30,307 bases of DNA from a virus, in the IMG/VR virus record IMGVR_UViG_3300030389_000697, positions 1-30,307 of that record. One strand, 5' to 3'. Numbering within the stretch: the first letter of the stretch is position 1; each line of letters opens with the position of its first letter. Position numbers and translations under genes: made by a program. Under the pieces are notes generated by a model, which saw nothing but the letters and a program-made list of their open reading frames with translations, searched no databases and was not told the origin of the DNA. Positions 15,589-24,793 of this stretch are shown one piece after another.

Positions 15589-17237
15589 AAGATATAAAAG
15601 AAAATCAAAAAGGTTTGAAATCATTAGCATCTGAAAGACCAGATGTAGTTAGAAAAATGGGCTACGATCCAGAAAGTTTTTATGCTGGTGGTTTAGCTAT
15701 GCTAGCAGAGGGAGGTTCGATTGATTTTGCAGCATTGTCAAAAGCTCTTGGCAGTATGGGAGGCGATGAAGAAACTATAGCTTTCAATGCCGTCATGGGA
15801 GATGCTATACCTGCAGCTAAAGCAAGCGTAACAAGAGTTGGCGGTTCCATGGACCCAGATAATGCTATTGAAGAATATAAAAGAAGACAAGAAATAGAAG
15901 AAATAGAAGACCAAAAAAAAGATGAAGAAATAGCTGAAATGTTTATGGGCGGCATCATGGATTTTGCTAAAGACGTAGGTGGTGGAATTATGGCTGGTTT
16001 AAGAGCACCAAAAGATATAGTAGATTATGCTAAAGACAGAGTCGGCGCAGTTAAAGAATATTTCTCTCCATCATCTCCGGGCGTACAACTAACTGAGGGC
16101 GCAGAAGAAGATATGAAAAAAATTATAGAAGACGCTACAGGCAAAGATGTTGGAGATCTTACAGAAGAAGAAAAGGCAGATATTTTAGCTGACCAACCAA
16201 TAGACAAAAAAGAAAAGAGAAAAGCAACTGCTGGAAAAGTAGCAGATGGTTTAGCTGCTTTGGCAGAGGGCTTAGGCGGCATGGATGGAGGCCAAATGTC
16301 TGGAGGATTTATGGGACAACCTATTGGGGCTAGTCAAGTTCCTATTACAAGAGTTGGTATGGCTGAAGGTGGTATAGCTGAAGGCGGTATACAAGAAATG
16401 AGTCTTGGAGGTCTAGCAGGAATCTTGGGTAAAAATCCAGATTCATTTATAAGAAAAGTATTAGCGCGTAAATATGGCGAGGGCATGTTTGCCGAAGGAG
16501 ATCCTTTATACAATATTCCAAATGATCCTAGAACTAGCGGTATAGCAAGAACTTTAGGTTCAGGAGGTAGCAGAAGTTATGCACAAAATAGAATTTCTGA
16601 TTCACAAGCACAAAGTCAAAAAGAATTATTAAGTTTAATAGATGCTTCTCCTTTATCAGCAGCCGACAAAGCTGTGCAAAAACAATTAATAAATTTACAA
16701 ATAGGTCAACAAACATTACCTCTTAGTCCTCAATATATAGCTTCTGATGCTCCGTATAAGGCACTTTACAGACCATATTTTTCTGAAGTAACTAAAGCTT
16801 ACAATGCAGCTAGGCCAGATATGCCTTTTAGTGCCATGGCAGCTCCTCCTAAAGAAAGAGTAGATTTTAATTTAGGTATGCAACCAAGTGGCAGAATGGC
16901 AGCGCCAAGAAAAGTTGCTGGCGTAGAGTATGCGGCTGACGGTATGTTAATTGATGGTCAATTCTTTCCAGAAAGAGATGAATTAGTATCTGGCCCTGGA
17001 GGAGAGCGCGAAGATAAAATTCCAGCTATGTTAAGCGATGGTGAGTTTGTTGTTAATGCCAGAACTGTAAGAGGTTTAGGTATGCAAATGGGTGCAGACC
17101 CAATGGATTTAGAAGAACAAAAAGATATAGGCGCTATGGTGCTTGAATACTTACAAGATACTTTAGGACCTGATGGCGAAATGGCTGAGAAAATAGGCGA
17201 AGAGGGATTAGGCGCCTTAGTAAGAAGCATGGCATGA
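15585..17237 (+). CDS. Virion internal/ejection-like protein
   Basis: 550 aa; its ATG overlaps the holin stop by 4 nt (ATGA). Helical, Ala/Gly/Met-rich, with Glu/Lys coiled coil at about residues 90-125 and low-complexity Gly/Met parts. The C-terminal region has the motif ELVSGPGGEREDKIPAMLSD followed by GEFVVNARTVRGLG, a common tail of internal virion proteins in marine phages as I know them. It is the first gene of the ejection block. Catalytic residues are not seen. Confidence 0.6.
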   Translation: MKDIKENQKGLKSLASERPDVVRKMGYDPESFYAGGLAMLAEGGSIDFAALSKALGSMGGDEETIAFNAVMGDAIPAAKASVTRVGGSMDPDNAIEEYKRRQEIEEIEDQKKDEEIAEMFMGGIMDFAKDVGGGIMAGLRAPKDIVDYAKDRVGAVKEYFSPSSPGVQLTEGAEEDMKKIIEDATGKDVGDLTEEEKADILADQPIDKKEKRKATAGKVADGLAALAEGLGGMDGGQMSGGFMGQPIGASQVPITRVGMAEGGIAEGGIQEMSLGGLAGILGKNPDSFIRKVLARKYGEGMFAEGDPLYNIPNDPRTSGIARTLGSGGSRSYAQNRISDSQAQSQKELLSLIDASPLSAADKAVQKQLINLQIGQQTLPLSPQYIASDAPYKALYRPYFSEVTKAYNAARPDMPFSAMAAPPKERVDFNLGMQPSGRMAAPRKVAGVEYAADGMLIDGQFFPERDELVSGPGGEREDKIPAMLSDGEFVVNARTVRGLGMQMGADPMDLEEQKDIGAMVLEYLQDTLGPDGEMAEKIGEEGLGALVRSMA

Positions 17238-17719
17238 GTAAATTTACTTTAGATAAACTTTCTTTTAATGAACAAGATGGCAAAGATATAGCTGATTTTT
17301 TAGCTAGATATTTTCACGCCGAACATTCTTTAGATGGTGGCAAGTCTCCCAAAATACATTGGGGCAAAACATCTTGGCAGATAAACAATGTCTTATTAAA
17401 AGGCATTGTCTATGTGGTAAGAAAAAACAAAAACATCATTGGCACTTTAGGTTTAAAAGAATGCTCACACTGGTGGTCAGATGACGCTTTTATAGGTGAC
17501 ACTTGGTTTTTTGTTAGACCAGAATTTAGAAATGTTAAAGATGATGTAAAACCTTCTAACATGTTATTAGAAGCTGGTATGAAATATGCTGAAAAACAAA
17601 ATTTACCATTAATCATGGGTATATATAATGTTGGTAGTCTGGATAAAGCAGAAAAATTATTATTAAATAAAGGGTTTCACCAAATAGGAGGAACTTATTA
17701 TAATGGCATAAATAGGTAA
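17234..17719 (+). CDS. GNAT-like N-acetyltransferase in the virion block
   Basis: 161 aa, overlapping the previous gene by 4 nt (ATGA). Length and strand/helix order fit a GNAT fold: a central WWSDDAFIGDTWFFVRPEFR strand and loop, then PSNMLLEAGMKYAEKQNLPL, then AEKLLLNKGFHQIGG as the terminal strand-helix motif of GNATs. The acetyl-CoA loop (R/Q-x-x-G-x-G/A) is not canonical, as the sequence after VRPEFR is NVKDDVKPSN. It is either a divergent acetyltransferase or a related fold. The substrate is unknown; the place within ejection genes suggests action on a virion or injected protein. Confidence 0.6.
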   Translation: MSKFTLDKLSFNEQDGKDIADFLARYFHAEHSLDGGKSPKIHWGKTSWQINNVLLKGIVYVVRKNKNIIGTLGLKECSHWWSDDAFIGDTWFFVRPEFRNVKDDVKPSNMLLEAGMKYAEKQNLPLIMGIYNVGSLDKAEKLLLNKGFHQIGGTYYNGINR

Positions 17720-17723
17720 TATT

Positions 17724-18872
17724 ATGGGTTGTACTTGCGAACAAAAACAACAAGAAGGGCCACCAGCTAAAGCAGTTGAGTTGCCTACTACTGGTTATTC
17801 TTTTGTATCTCCTTACATAGAAGATTACAGCAGAAGATTGTTAGGTGCTTATTTTGGAGCTCCTGGGCAATATGAAGGTTTAATATCTCAAGAAAGACCT
17901 ATACCTATTGAAGGCACTGCACAATTATCTGATTTAGAAAGACAAGCAGCGGAAACTACTGGAGATCTTGCACAATTTGCAAGCTATACTCCAGAGAGTA
18001 TTAATTATTTAAGAGATGCTGGTGCTTTAGCTAGAGATCCTATGGCAGCAGCTCAAGCTAGATACAATCCTTTTGAAGATGCTGTGGTACAACAATCAAT
18101 AGATGATATTACGAAAGCTTATCAACAAAAAGATATTGGCATAAGAGACAGTGCAATTAAATCTGGAGCTTTCGGTAGCGAAAGAGGTAGACTTGCTCAA
18201 GCAGAAAATCAAGCAGCTTTAGGTAGAGGATTATTAGATGCTGTTAGCGGTATTAGAAGACAAGGTTTCGCAGATGCTACAGCACAAGTTGGTCAAAATA
18301 TAAATCAATTAGCTAATATTGGTTCTGGTATATCTAATCTCGCTGGCGCTGGACAACAACAAACTATCGGTAGAATAAATACTTTAGCTGGACAAGGTGC
18401 TATTGGTAGAGGTATAGAACAAGCGGACTTGACTAGAAGATTTAGAGCCGCTGATGCACTAGCTGATGAACCATTTACTAGATTACAAAGAGGACAACAA
18501 CTCTTGGCTGGAATGCCTGCTGGAGGTATTTCTGGGGGCACAGGCGCTCAAATATATCAACCACAAGTATTTACTCAACCTTCGCCATTATCTCAAGCAG
18601 TCGGTGTCGGTAGCATGATTGCTGGTGCAGTCGGCGCAGGTGGCGGTGCGCCAAGTGATATAGAGTTAAAAGAAAACATTAGAAGGGTTGGAGATTATGA
18701 CAACAACCTTGGCTGGTACGAATGGGATTGGAATGACAAAGCTAAAGAAATAGGAATCGAAGCAGAACCTACTGCTGGATTCTTGGCTCAAGAAGTTCTC
18801 GAAGTAGAACCAGAAGCAGTAACTATTAAAGATGGTTACTACGCAGTTGATTACGCGAGGTTAATGAAGTGA
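17724..18872 (+). CDS. Internal virion protein with C-terminal S74-like domain
   Basis: 382 aa. The N-terminal half has SPYIEDYSRRLLGAYFGAPG, then helical Ala/Gln/Gly-rich segments that suit an ejection protein. Residues 311-382 look like a short S74 chaperone: SDIELKENI with Ser311 and Lys316, then TAGFLAQEVLEVEPEAV and YAVDYARLMK. It lacks the long C-terminal coiled coil of the S74 domain in the fibre at 6207. MGCTC at the start is not a lipobox, as no signal peptide precedes it. The S74 call is good; the role of the rest is inferred. Confidence 0.65.
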   Translation: MGCTCEQKQQEGPPAKAVELPTTGYSFVSPYIEDYSRRLLGAYFGAPGQYEGLISQERPIPIEGTAQLSDLERQAAETTGDLAQFASYTPESINYLRDAGALARDPMAAAQARYNPFEDAVVQQSIDDITKAYQQKDIGIRDSAIKSGAFGSERGRLAQAENQAALGRGLLDAVSGIRRQGFADATAQVGQNINQLANIGSGISNLAGAGQQQTIGRINTLAGQGAIGRGIEQADLTRRFRAADALADEPFTRLQRGQQLLAGMPAGGISGGTGAQIYQPQVFTQPSPLSQAVGVGSMIAGAVGAGGGAPSDIELKENIRRVGDYDNNLGWYEWDWNDKAKEIGIEAEPTAGFLAQEVLEVEPEAVTIKDGYYAVDYARLMK

Positions 18873-20110
18873 GCAACGGCATAGGTGATTACACAAAATA
18901 CCTTGTCGGCGATGAAGGATTTCTTATTGACACTAGTAATCCTGGATCAGCGGCATTGGATCTTGGTATCACAGCTTTAGCTCTTACTGGAGTTGGGACT
19001 GTTCCTGCTGCTATATTAAAATCTTTAGTAAAAGGAAAAAAAGCAAAAAAATTAATAGCCCAAGCTAAGAAAAAAAGTAAAGACCGTTTATCCGAGGCTA
19101 CTGCTGCAGAAATTATGACTTCACTTGGAGAAGTTGCAGGCGAAGAAATTATGGGAGTTGATGGCATGGCTAAAGGCGGCTTGGCTGATTTGCCAGTAGT
19201 AAAAGCTAATTTAGGTGTTAAGATATCAAAAGGAATGCTTGATTATTTTCTAAAAAAACAGAAAAAGAAAGCTGCAAAGAAAACAGATACAAAGAAAGAT
19301 ACAAAGAAAGACACAAAGAAAGATACAAAGACAGATACAAAAACAGATACAAAGAAAGATGGTAAAGAAGAATCTGAACTACCTCCTTATTTTAGAAGTC
19401 CTACTGCTGATGTAAAAGCAGTTGGAGAATTATTAAAAAGGTTAGGAGCAAGTAAAACAGCTAGATACGCCACACAAGCTTTACAGTATGGTACTCCTGT
19501 AGGTGCTGCATATCTTACGGGTAAAGCTTTATTCGGAGAAGATGCTCCAGAAGAAGGAGGAGGAGGAGGAGAAGACTCTGGTCCTAAAGTTAAAGAGCCA
19601 AAATCATTTTTACAAAAATTAAAAGACATGGACCCAGCTTTAGCTAGAGCTTTGATTGCGGGTGGAGCAAAAATGTTGCAACCAACTGAAGGCCCAGTAA
19701 GAAGTTTCCTAGGGCTTGGTGAATTTGGAGAAGGTTTTTCAGAATCTTTAGCGGCTTCAGAAGCTGGTAAATCAGATACTCAACAGTTATATGAAACATA
19801 TCTTAGATCTGTACCAGAGGGACAAGCTCCTTTAGATATAATTAGATTTGCTGATACTTTAAAACAAACTGGCGATGATCGAAGACAACAAAGAAGTGAC
19901 ATCCTAGCATATTTACAAGAAAATCAAGAAGCACCTAAAGATGCAACTTTATCAGACTTTATAATTCAAAAAGAAAGACTTGCAGAAATAGGTATTGATT
20001 ATCAAGGCGAAAAAGATCCAAGTATTAGTGAGTTATTAATTCGTTATAGTGGTCCAGAAAGAGAAAGTATAATTAATCTTGCAGTAAGCGAGGCTACTTT
20101 TAAAGACTAA
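18869..20110 (+). CDS. Virion internal protein with DTKK repeat linker
   Basis: 413 aa; the GTG at 18869 overlaps the previous stop. A hydrophobic segment lies at about residues 30-50 (LGITALALTGVGTVPAAILK), followed by Lys-rich helices, then a repeat linker (KDTKKDTKKDTK) and a mixed helical C-terminal half. A Gly/Glu-rich stretch lies at about 230-240. The protein looks modular, with a flexible linker joining a membrane-active N-terminus to a helical domain. It is probably an ejection protein, inferred from position. Confidence 0.6.
   Translation: MSNGIGDYTKYLVGDEGFLIDTSNPGSAALDLGITALALTGVGTVPAAILKSLVKGKKAKKLIAQAKKKSKDRLSEATAAEIMTSLGEVAGEEIMGVDGMAKGGLADLPVVKANLGVKISKGMLDYFLKKQKKKAAKKTDTKKDTKKDTKKDTKTDTKTDTKKDGKEESELPPYFRSPTADVKAVGELLKRLGASKTARYATQALQYGTPVGAAYLTGKALFGEDAPEEGGGGGEDSGPKVKEPKSFLQKLKDMDPALARALIAGGAKMLQPTEGPVRSFLGLGEFGEGFSESLAASEAGKSDTQQLYETYLRSVPEGQAPLDIIRFADTLKQTGDDRRQQRSDILAYLQENQEAPKDATLSDFIIQKERLAEIGIDYQGEKDPSISELLIRYSGPERESIINLAVSEATFKD
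19283..19360 (+). repeat. 12-bp tandem repeat coding for DTKK
   Basis: About six units of period 12 nt with consensus GATACAAAGAAA encode the Asp-Thr-Lys-Lys linker. Some units carry ACA for AAG/AAA changes (DTKT). It is a coding minisatellite and likely changes length by slippage. Confidence 0.85.
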
Positions 20111-20126
20111 TTGTTAGGTAGTATGT

Positions 20127-23100
20127 ATGCCAATAATAGATATAGATGGGGTAAGGGTTTTTGTAGAAGAGGGCACTCCTAATCCAGAGGCTGCAGCTAA
20201 AAGAAAATTAAAATCTAGAAAAAGTGGAGACAGCTTCTTAGGAGAAGTTGGTAGAGGTATAGGTGCTGGCTTAGTTGGCATACCTCAAGGAATTACTACA
20301 TTAGGTTCAACTATAGTTGATGGCATCTTTGATACTGATTTAACAAAAAGTCTCAATCAATACTTTGAAGAGTTCAAACCAGAAACGAACAGCACTGCTG
20401 GACACATTGCCCAATACATAACTCAATTTGGTATTCCTGGAGTAGGAGTTGCTAGTGCTTTATCTAAAGCTGGTAAAACTGCACAAATATTATCTGCTGG
20501 TGCAGTAGATGCGGCAGTTGCTACTGATGATGTAGAAACTTTATCTGATTTATTTTTTGATGAAATTAATGATCAAGATAGATTAGCTGCAATCAATGGC
20601 TCTGAAGCAGCGGCCAGTAGATTATTAGAAAGGCTAGCAGTATTTGGTGAAACTGCTGGAATAGTTGGGGCTTTGCCAATAGCCTTAAAAGGCTTGGCTA
20701 CAACTGGTAGAGCAACTGCTGAAGTTGCTGGAGTTGCAGCGGCACCATTAGTAAAAGCAGTGGCATCTAGCCCGGTTACTACTGCTGTTACTAATAGACT
20801 CATGCCTTCTACTGGACAAACATTTACTAGTGTAGATGATGCAATCAAAGAAAGATCAGATAGCTTTATGGATGTCATTAAAGATAAAGTTACTTTCCAA
20901 GGTGCATTGAGAAGTGATGATATTGCCCAACTAAAAGAAGCTCAAGTTCAAGAAACTAGAAGACAAATAGCACAAGTAGAACAAGACTTTGGAGAGGTAA
21001 TTACTACAATAAAGAAAGCTGGAGTTAGCGGAACTTTAAATGCTACAGATCAAGATAATTTAGCTAAAGCTATTGGTGATTATTATTCGCCATTGACTAG
21101 GCTTAGTTATGAAAACAAAGAAATATTAAAAGACCCAGTAGCAAGAAGGGCTGCTGCAGAAAAAATTCAAAATAGAGCTTTAGAAATTATTAAAAGTTAC
21201 GAAGATGGAGTTGGAAATAAAATAGATTATAAAGCTTTAGGCATACCCGATAATCAAAAAATATCTACTTTACTAGAACAGCAAAGAGATATAGTTAATT
21301 TAAATTCAGAAACTATCGCAGGCTTTGCTGGAAAATTTGACAATGAATTTATACCAACAGAATACGGCAACATTTTAGATGCTAATTATGGTCTTTACAC
21401 AAACAGAACTTACAAAGCCATGATTGATAATGGTTATGTTATAGATCCAGAACAAAGAGCAGAAGCAATTAAAGAATTAGAGAAAGCTTTTGCACAGTCT
21501 GGAGTTCCAAGAGAAAATTTAAGAGCTCATGCCGAACAAGCTTTTGATAATTTTTTAAATGGTAAAGCAGATGCTTTTCAATTTGAAACTCCGAAAGGAG
21601 GTGTAAATGTTTTAGCTGGCGCAGTAAGAAAAGATATTTTAAAAGGCAGAACTTTAGATAGCTTGCCAGAAGTAAGAAAAGCTTTAGGAGAAGTAGCTGG
21701 ATATTTAGAAGAAGACTGGAGCAAATCTTTAGCTAATACACAATTACAAGCTTTTCAAACAGTAAAAAAACAAGCTAATTTAGTTGGTAGAGTTAAACTA
21801 TTTGATGATCTTAATACGCTAAATAAAGATGCAGAGCTTTATAACGTCAAGCCATTTATTTTTGACGAGCAACAAATTACTAAGACTGGTACAGATAATA
21901 TTAAGCCTGGAGAAACTTTTACAAAAGACGGTAAAGAGTTTATAAAGTTTGATGACAAGGCTGGGCCACTAGCTGGAAAGGTTACATCAAAAAGATTTTA
22001 TGATGCTTTGCTAGACTCTACTAATACTTATGTAAATAGTGTGGCTGATGCTTTAGGTACGCCATATAAAACTTTTTTATCTTTAAAATCAGCAGCACAG
22101 TACAACAAAACAGTATTGAGTCCTTCTGCTCAAATAAGAAACCCTACTGGTGGTATTTTAATGACTCTTGCGGCAGGAAATATTCCGGGAGCTACATCTT
22201 TAGCTAAAGCTTTTAGCAAAGTTTTTAATAGATTTAATAAAGATCCAAATAAAAATACTTTTGCCATAGAGCCAGATAAAGATTTAATAGCAAGTGAAAC
22301 TGTTAAGTTAAGAAAATTAGGTATAGTAGATGATAGCGCTGCAGCCATGACTGGTGAGATTGAAGACTTAGCTAAGTTTGCTGAACAATCTAGTCTTGTT
22401 AGTGCAGCTACTAATAGCAAAGTTATAAAAGGATTTAGAAATAGTGGTTTTAATAAAGGAGCTAGAAAAGCCTACACTGGAACAGATAGTGTTATTCGTG
22501 TAGTTAATTTTTATCAAGAAAGAGATACTTTATTAAGAGCTTTATTAAAACATGGCGATAGCCCAATACCAGTTACATCTGTAAAAAATAAAATGGCTTT
22601 AGGAGGGACTAGTGTGAGTGGTAATCAATTACTTGGCGCTAAAAATGTAACAAAGTTAAGAAAAGCTTTTGAAACAAAACCAATAAAGAAAGGTAACATT
22701 GAAAAATTCTTAGATGATAATTTAGGAAATCAAACAACTAAAGTAGGAGAAAAAGACGTAAGATTAAAAGATATATTTATGGATTTCTTAGATGAAGAGG
22801 GAGCACAGTTAGCAAAAAATCATTATCAAAATTACAACAGAGTAGGAGATATAGTTGGCGATTTAGCTAAACTACCTATTGGTAACTTTGCTGCTTTCCC
22901 ATCTGAAATAATTAGAACCATGGGTAATATTGGTTATCGAGCTGCTCAAGAGTTAGCTAGTGGTAATCCAGAGTTACAGAAGAAAGGTATGAAAAGAGCG
23001 GTAAGTGCATTGACTGTAACCACTGCCTTCCCAGCAGCTATGGTTGAACTGGGCACAAAATTAACTGGCGCAGATCAAGATCAAATAGATGCTTACAAAA

Positions 23101-24224
23101 GATCCTTTGCAGCTCCTTGGGACAAGACAGCTACGTTAGTGCCAACTGGTACTGATAAGAATGGCAACATAACTCAAATGATGAATTTAAGTTATACAAA
23201 TCCTTATGATTATTTATCAAGACCTTTTTCTAGATTGATAGCAGAAGCTGAAGAAGGAGAAGCTAAGGGAGAAGGGTTAGTAAATAGATACTCACAAGGA
23301 TTTATGTATGCTTTAGGAGAACTAACGCAACCTTTTGGTACGCCTTCGATTGCTACTAAATTATTATTTGAAACTGTTAGTGGTGAAACAGAAACTGGTA
23401 GAAGACTTTACTCTGCTAGTGACACTTTTGGTGATAAAGCTAGTAAAGCATTTGTTCATAATTTACAAGGTATGGCCCCACCAATTTTACCTTTTGATAT
23501 TACCTCTGACCCGGCTGGTGGAGTTTTAGGAGTAAGCACATCGTTAAAAGATTTTCCAACAGCAGTATTTAATAGTACTGGCTTGATGGGTGACGACAGA
23601 TTAATTAACAGAAGAGGAAACAGAATAGATCCAGCTGAAACTTTAGTGCAAGGATTTAGCGGTTTAAAAATTATTAAACCACAAATAGGCAGAACTTTAA
23701 GATATAGAGGTTTTGAAACTAACGATGTAATTAGAGCGGCAGCTAATGAATTTAACAGAGTCGCTAGATCTACTAATACTAGAGAAGCAGAAGACTTTAC
23801 CAAAGCTTACATAGAATCTAATGAAGCTAGATATAGAGGTATGAGAGATCTTTATTTAGCAATAGAAGATGCAAGAGAACTAGGATTAAATGATTCTGAA
23901 ATATTAAAAGAACTTAAAACAGCTAAAGTCGCTAATGCCGATTATGTTATGGCTGGCTTGTTTAAACCTTCAGAACTTAGTAAAGAAGTTATTACCGAAT
24001 CTCTTAGACAAGATTACAATAAAGCTAGAAACTTATTACCAATTACAGAAATAGGTGTGGCTCAAACTAGATTAACTGGACAAAGATTAGAAGGAGGTTT
24101 TACTTCTCCAGATGAAATTCTTCAAGCAACTCAACAAAGAAGATTTAATCAAACACCGACAGTGGCTCCTCAACCAAGCGCCTTACGCCAACAAGAACTT
24201 AATAAACTTCTGGGAATAGATTAA
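20127..24224 (+). CDS. Large virion (ejection-type) protein
   Basis: 1365 aa, the largest gene in the window. The N-terminal part has a basic segment (AAAKRKLKSRKSGDSFLGEV) followed by Gly-rich hydrophobic stretches (GIGAGLVGIPQGITTLGSTI) that could act on membranes. The rest is mostly helical with Lys, Glu and Ala. Around residues 1030-1180 a region rich in Pro/Gly/Phe (RLIAEAEEGEAKGEG) is more structured. I see no transglycosylase or protease motif. Size, composition and last place in the late block fit a T7 gp16-like ejection protein; this is inference. Confidence 0.6.
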   Translation: MPIIDIDGVRVFVEEGTPNPEAAAKRKLKSRKSGDSFLGEVGRGIGAGLVGIPQGITTLGSTIVDGIFDTDLTKSLNQYFEEFKPETNSTAGHIAQYITQFGIPGVGVASALSKAGKTAQILSAGAVDAAVATDDVETLSDLFFDEINDQDRLAAINGSEAAASRLLERLAVFGETAGIVGALPIALKGLATTGRATAEVAGVAAAPLVKAVASSPVTTAVTNRLMPSTGQTFTSVDDAIKERSDSFMDVIKDKVTFQGALRSDDIAQLKEAQVQETRRQIAQVEQDFGEVITTIKKAGVSGTLNATDQDNLAKAIGDYYSPLTRLSYENKEILKDPVARRAAAEKIQNRALEIIKSYEDGVGNKIDYKALGIPDNQKISTLLEQQRDIVNLNSETIAGFAGKFDNEFIPTEYGNILDANYGLYTNRTYKAMIDNGYVIDPEQRAEAIKELEKAFAQSGVPRENLRAHAEQAFDNFLNGKADAFQFETPKGGVNVLAGAVRKDILKGRTLDSLPEVRKALGEVAGYLEEDWSKSLANTQLQAFQTVKKQANLVGRVKLFDDLNTLNKDAELYNVKPFIFDEQQITKTGTDNIKPGETFTKDGKEFIKFDDKAGPLAGKVTSKRFYDALLDSTNTYVNSVADALGTPYKTFLSLKSAAQYNKTVLSPSAQIRNPTGGILMTLAAGNIPGATSLAKAFSKVFNRFNKDPNKNTFAIEPDKDLIASETVKLRKLGIVDDSAAAMTGEIEDLAKFAEQSSLVSAATNSKVIKGFRNSGFNKGARKAYTGTDSVIRVVNFYQERDTLLRALLKHGDSPIPVTSVKNKMALGGTSVSGNQLLGAKNVTKLRKAFETKPIKKGNIEKFLDDNLGNQTTKVGEKDVRLKDIFMDFLDEEGAQLAKNHYQNYNRVGDIVGDLAKLPIGNFAAFPSEIIRTMGNIGYRAAQELASGNPELQKKGMKRAVSALTVTTAFPAAMVELGTKLTGADQDQIDAYKRSFAAPWDKTATLVPTGTDKNGNITQMMNLSYTNPYDYLSRPFSRLIAEAEEGEAKGEGLVNRYSQGFMYALGELTQPFGTPSIATKLLFETVSGETETGRRLYSASDTFGDKASKAFVHNLQGMAPPILPFDITSDPAGGVLGVSTSLKDFPTAVFNSTGLMGDDRLINRRGNRIDPAETLVQGFSGLKIIKPQIGRTLRYRGFETNDVIRAAANEFNRVARSTNTREAEDFTKAYIESNEARYRGMRDLYLAIEDARELGLNDSEILKELKTAKVANADYVMAGLFKPSELSKEVITESLRQDYNKARNLLPITEIGVAQTRLTGQRLEGGFTSPDEILQATQQRRFNQTPTVAPQPSALRQQELNKLLGID

Positions 24225-24400
24225 ATACCAAATTTAATATGATCGGCACTACCATTTTTCTCAGCTATTTCTATTTCTTTAATAGCTTTTTCAACCAACC
24301 ATTCAACCGTGTTAGCACGGGTCCTGTGAGTTAATGATGCAAGCTTGCCTAGTTTTTTGTGAGTCTCTTTGTTTACTCCGATGGTTACGTGGGTTGCCAT
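24221..24400 (-). CDS. Ribbon-helix-helix (Arc/MetJ-like) regulator
   Basis: A 59-aa frame on the minus strand, ATG at 24398-24400, overlapping the end of the 1365-aa gene tail to tail by 4 nt. THVTIGVNKETHKKLGKLA is a typical RHH strand and first helix; TRANTVEWLVEKAIKEIE fits the second helix. A strong AGGAG lies 7 nt upstream of its ATG. RHH proteins bind DNA as dimers. It faces the divergent operon at 24461 across a 60-nt gap, the usual layout for a regulator of that promoter. The call is good; the operator is inferred. Confidence 0.75.
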   Translation of the reverse strand: MATHVTIGVNKETHKKLGKLASLTHRTRANTVEWLVEKAIKEIEIAEKNGSADHIKFGI

Positions 24401-24449
24401 TTAGCTTCTCCTGGTATGTTAATTCTTTCTTAAAATATATAAAAAATTG

Positions 24450-24462
24450 TATAATAAATTAT
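24450..24462 (+). promoter_or_regulatory. TATAAT promoter with palindrome, leaderless start
   Basis: A perfect -10 box TATAAT (24450-24455) stands 5 nt before the ATG of the DUF1064 gene, which has no SD. The inverted repeat ATAAT-AA-ATTAT (24451-24462) overlaps the -10 box and start codon and resembles the palindromes at 3985 and 10535. A -35 (TTTCTT-like at about 24427) is weak. On the other strand, TATATAT (about 24435-24441) may serve the RHH gene. Repression by the RHH protein is a guess. Confidence 0.5.
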
Positions 24463-24793
24463 GGGCTATAACAAGTACGGAGCCATAAAAGTGAAACTAG
24501 ATGGTATCACATTTGATAGCAAATTAGAGGCCGCCAGATATAAATTCTTAAAAGAATTAGAATCTGCTGGCGCAGTGTCAGACATAGAAGTTCACCCACA
24601 ATTTCCATGTTTTGTTGAAGGTAAAAAGATCTGCACTTATATAGCAGACTTTAAATATAAAAATGTAAAAGGAGAAGAAGTCATAGAAGATACTAAGGGA
24701 GTATTGACTGATGTCTTTAAATTAAAAAAGAAATTAGTAGAAGCAATATACCCGGACGTAACCATAGAAGTAATTCAGTCGCCCAGGGCCTAA
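24461..24793 (+). CDS. DUF1064 PD-(D/E)XK nuclease-like
   Basis: 110 aa, the usual size for DUF1064. It starts with the family hallmark NKYGAIKVKLDGITFDSKLE (Glu23 in SKLEA), then YIADFKY with Asp63, and VIEDTKG with Asp77-x-Lys79 as catalytic core. Family members are thought to cut branched DNA or act like Holliday-junction resolvases. It starts the only plus-strand operon of the early region. The start is supported by the family N-terminus (NKY near residue 4) and the -10 box just upstream. No Shine-Dalgarno is present. Confidence 0.8.
   Translation: MGYNKYGAIKVKLDGITFDSKLEAARYKFLKELESAGAVSDIEVHPQFPCFVEGKKICTYIADFKYKNVKGEEVIEDTKGVLTDVFKLKKKLVEAIYPDVTIEVIQSPRA

Noticed and set aside
17724-17741. 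Lipoprotein signal (MGCTC) at the start of the 382-aa protein
   Set aside because: There is no positively charged and hydrophobic signal segment before the Cys.
19283-19360. Non-coding minisatellite
   Set aside because: The 12-nt period keeps the reading frame and encodes a regular DTKK linker, so it is coding.
24225-24460. Intrinsic terminator after the long late block
   Set aside because: No stem followed by a T tract is found; the stretch is mostly the RHH gene.
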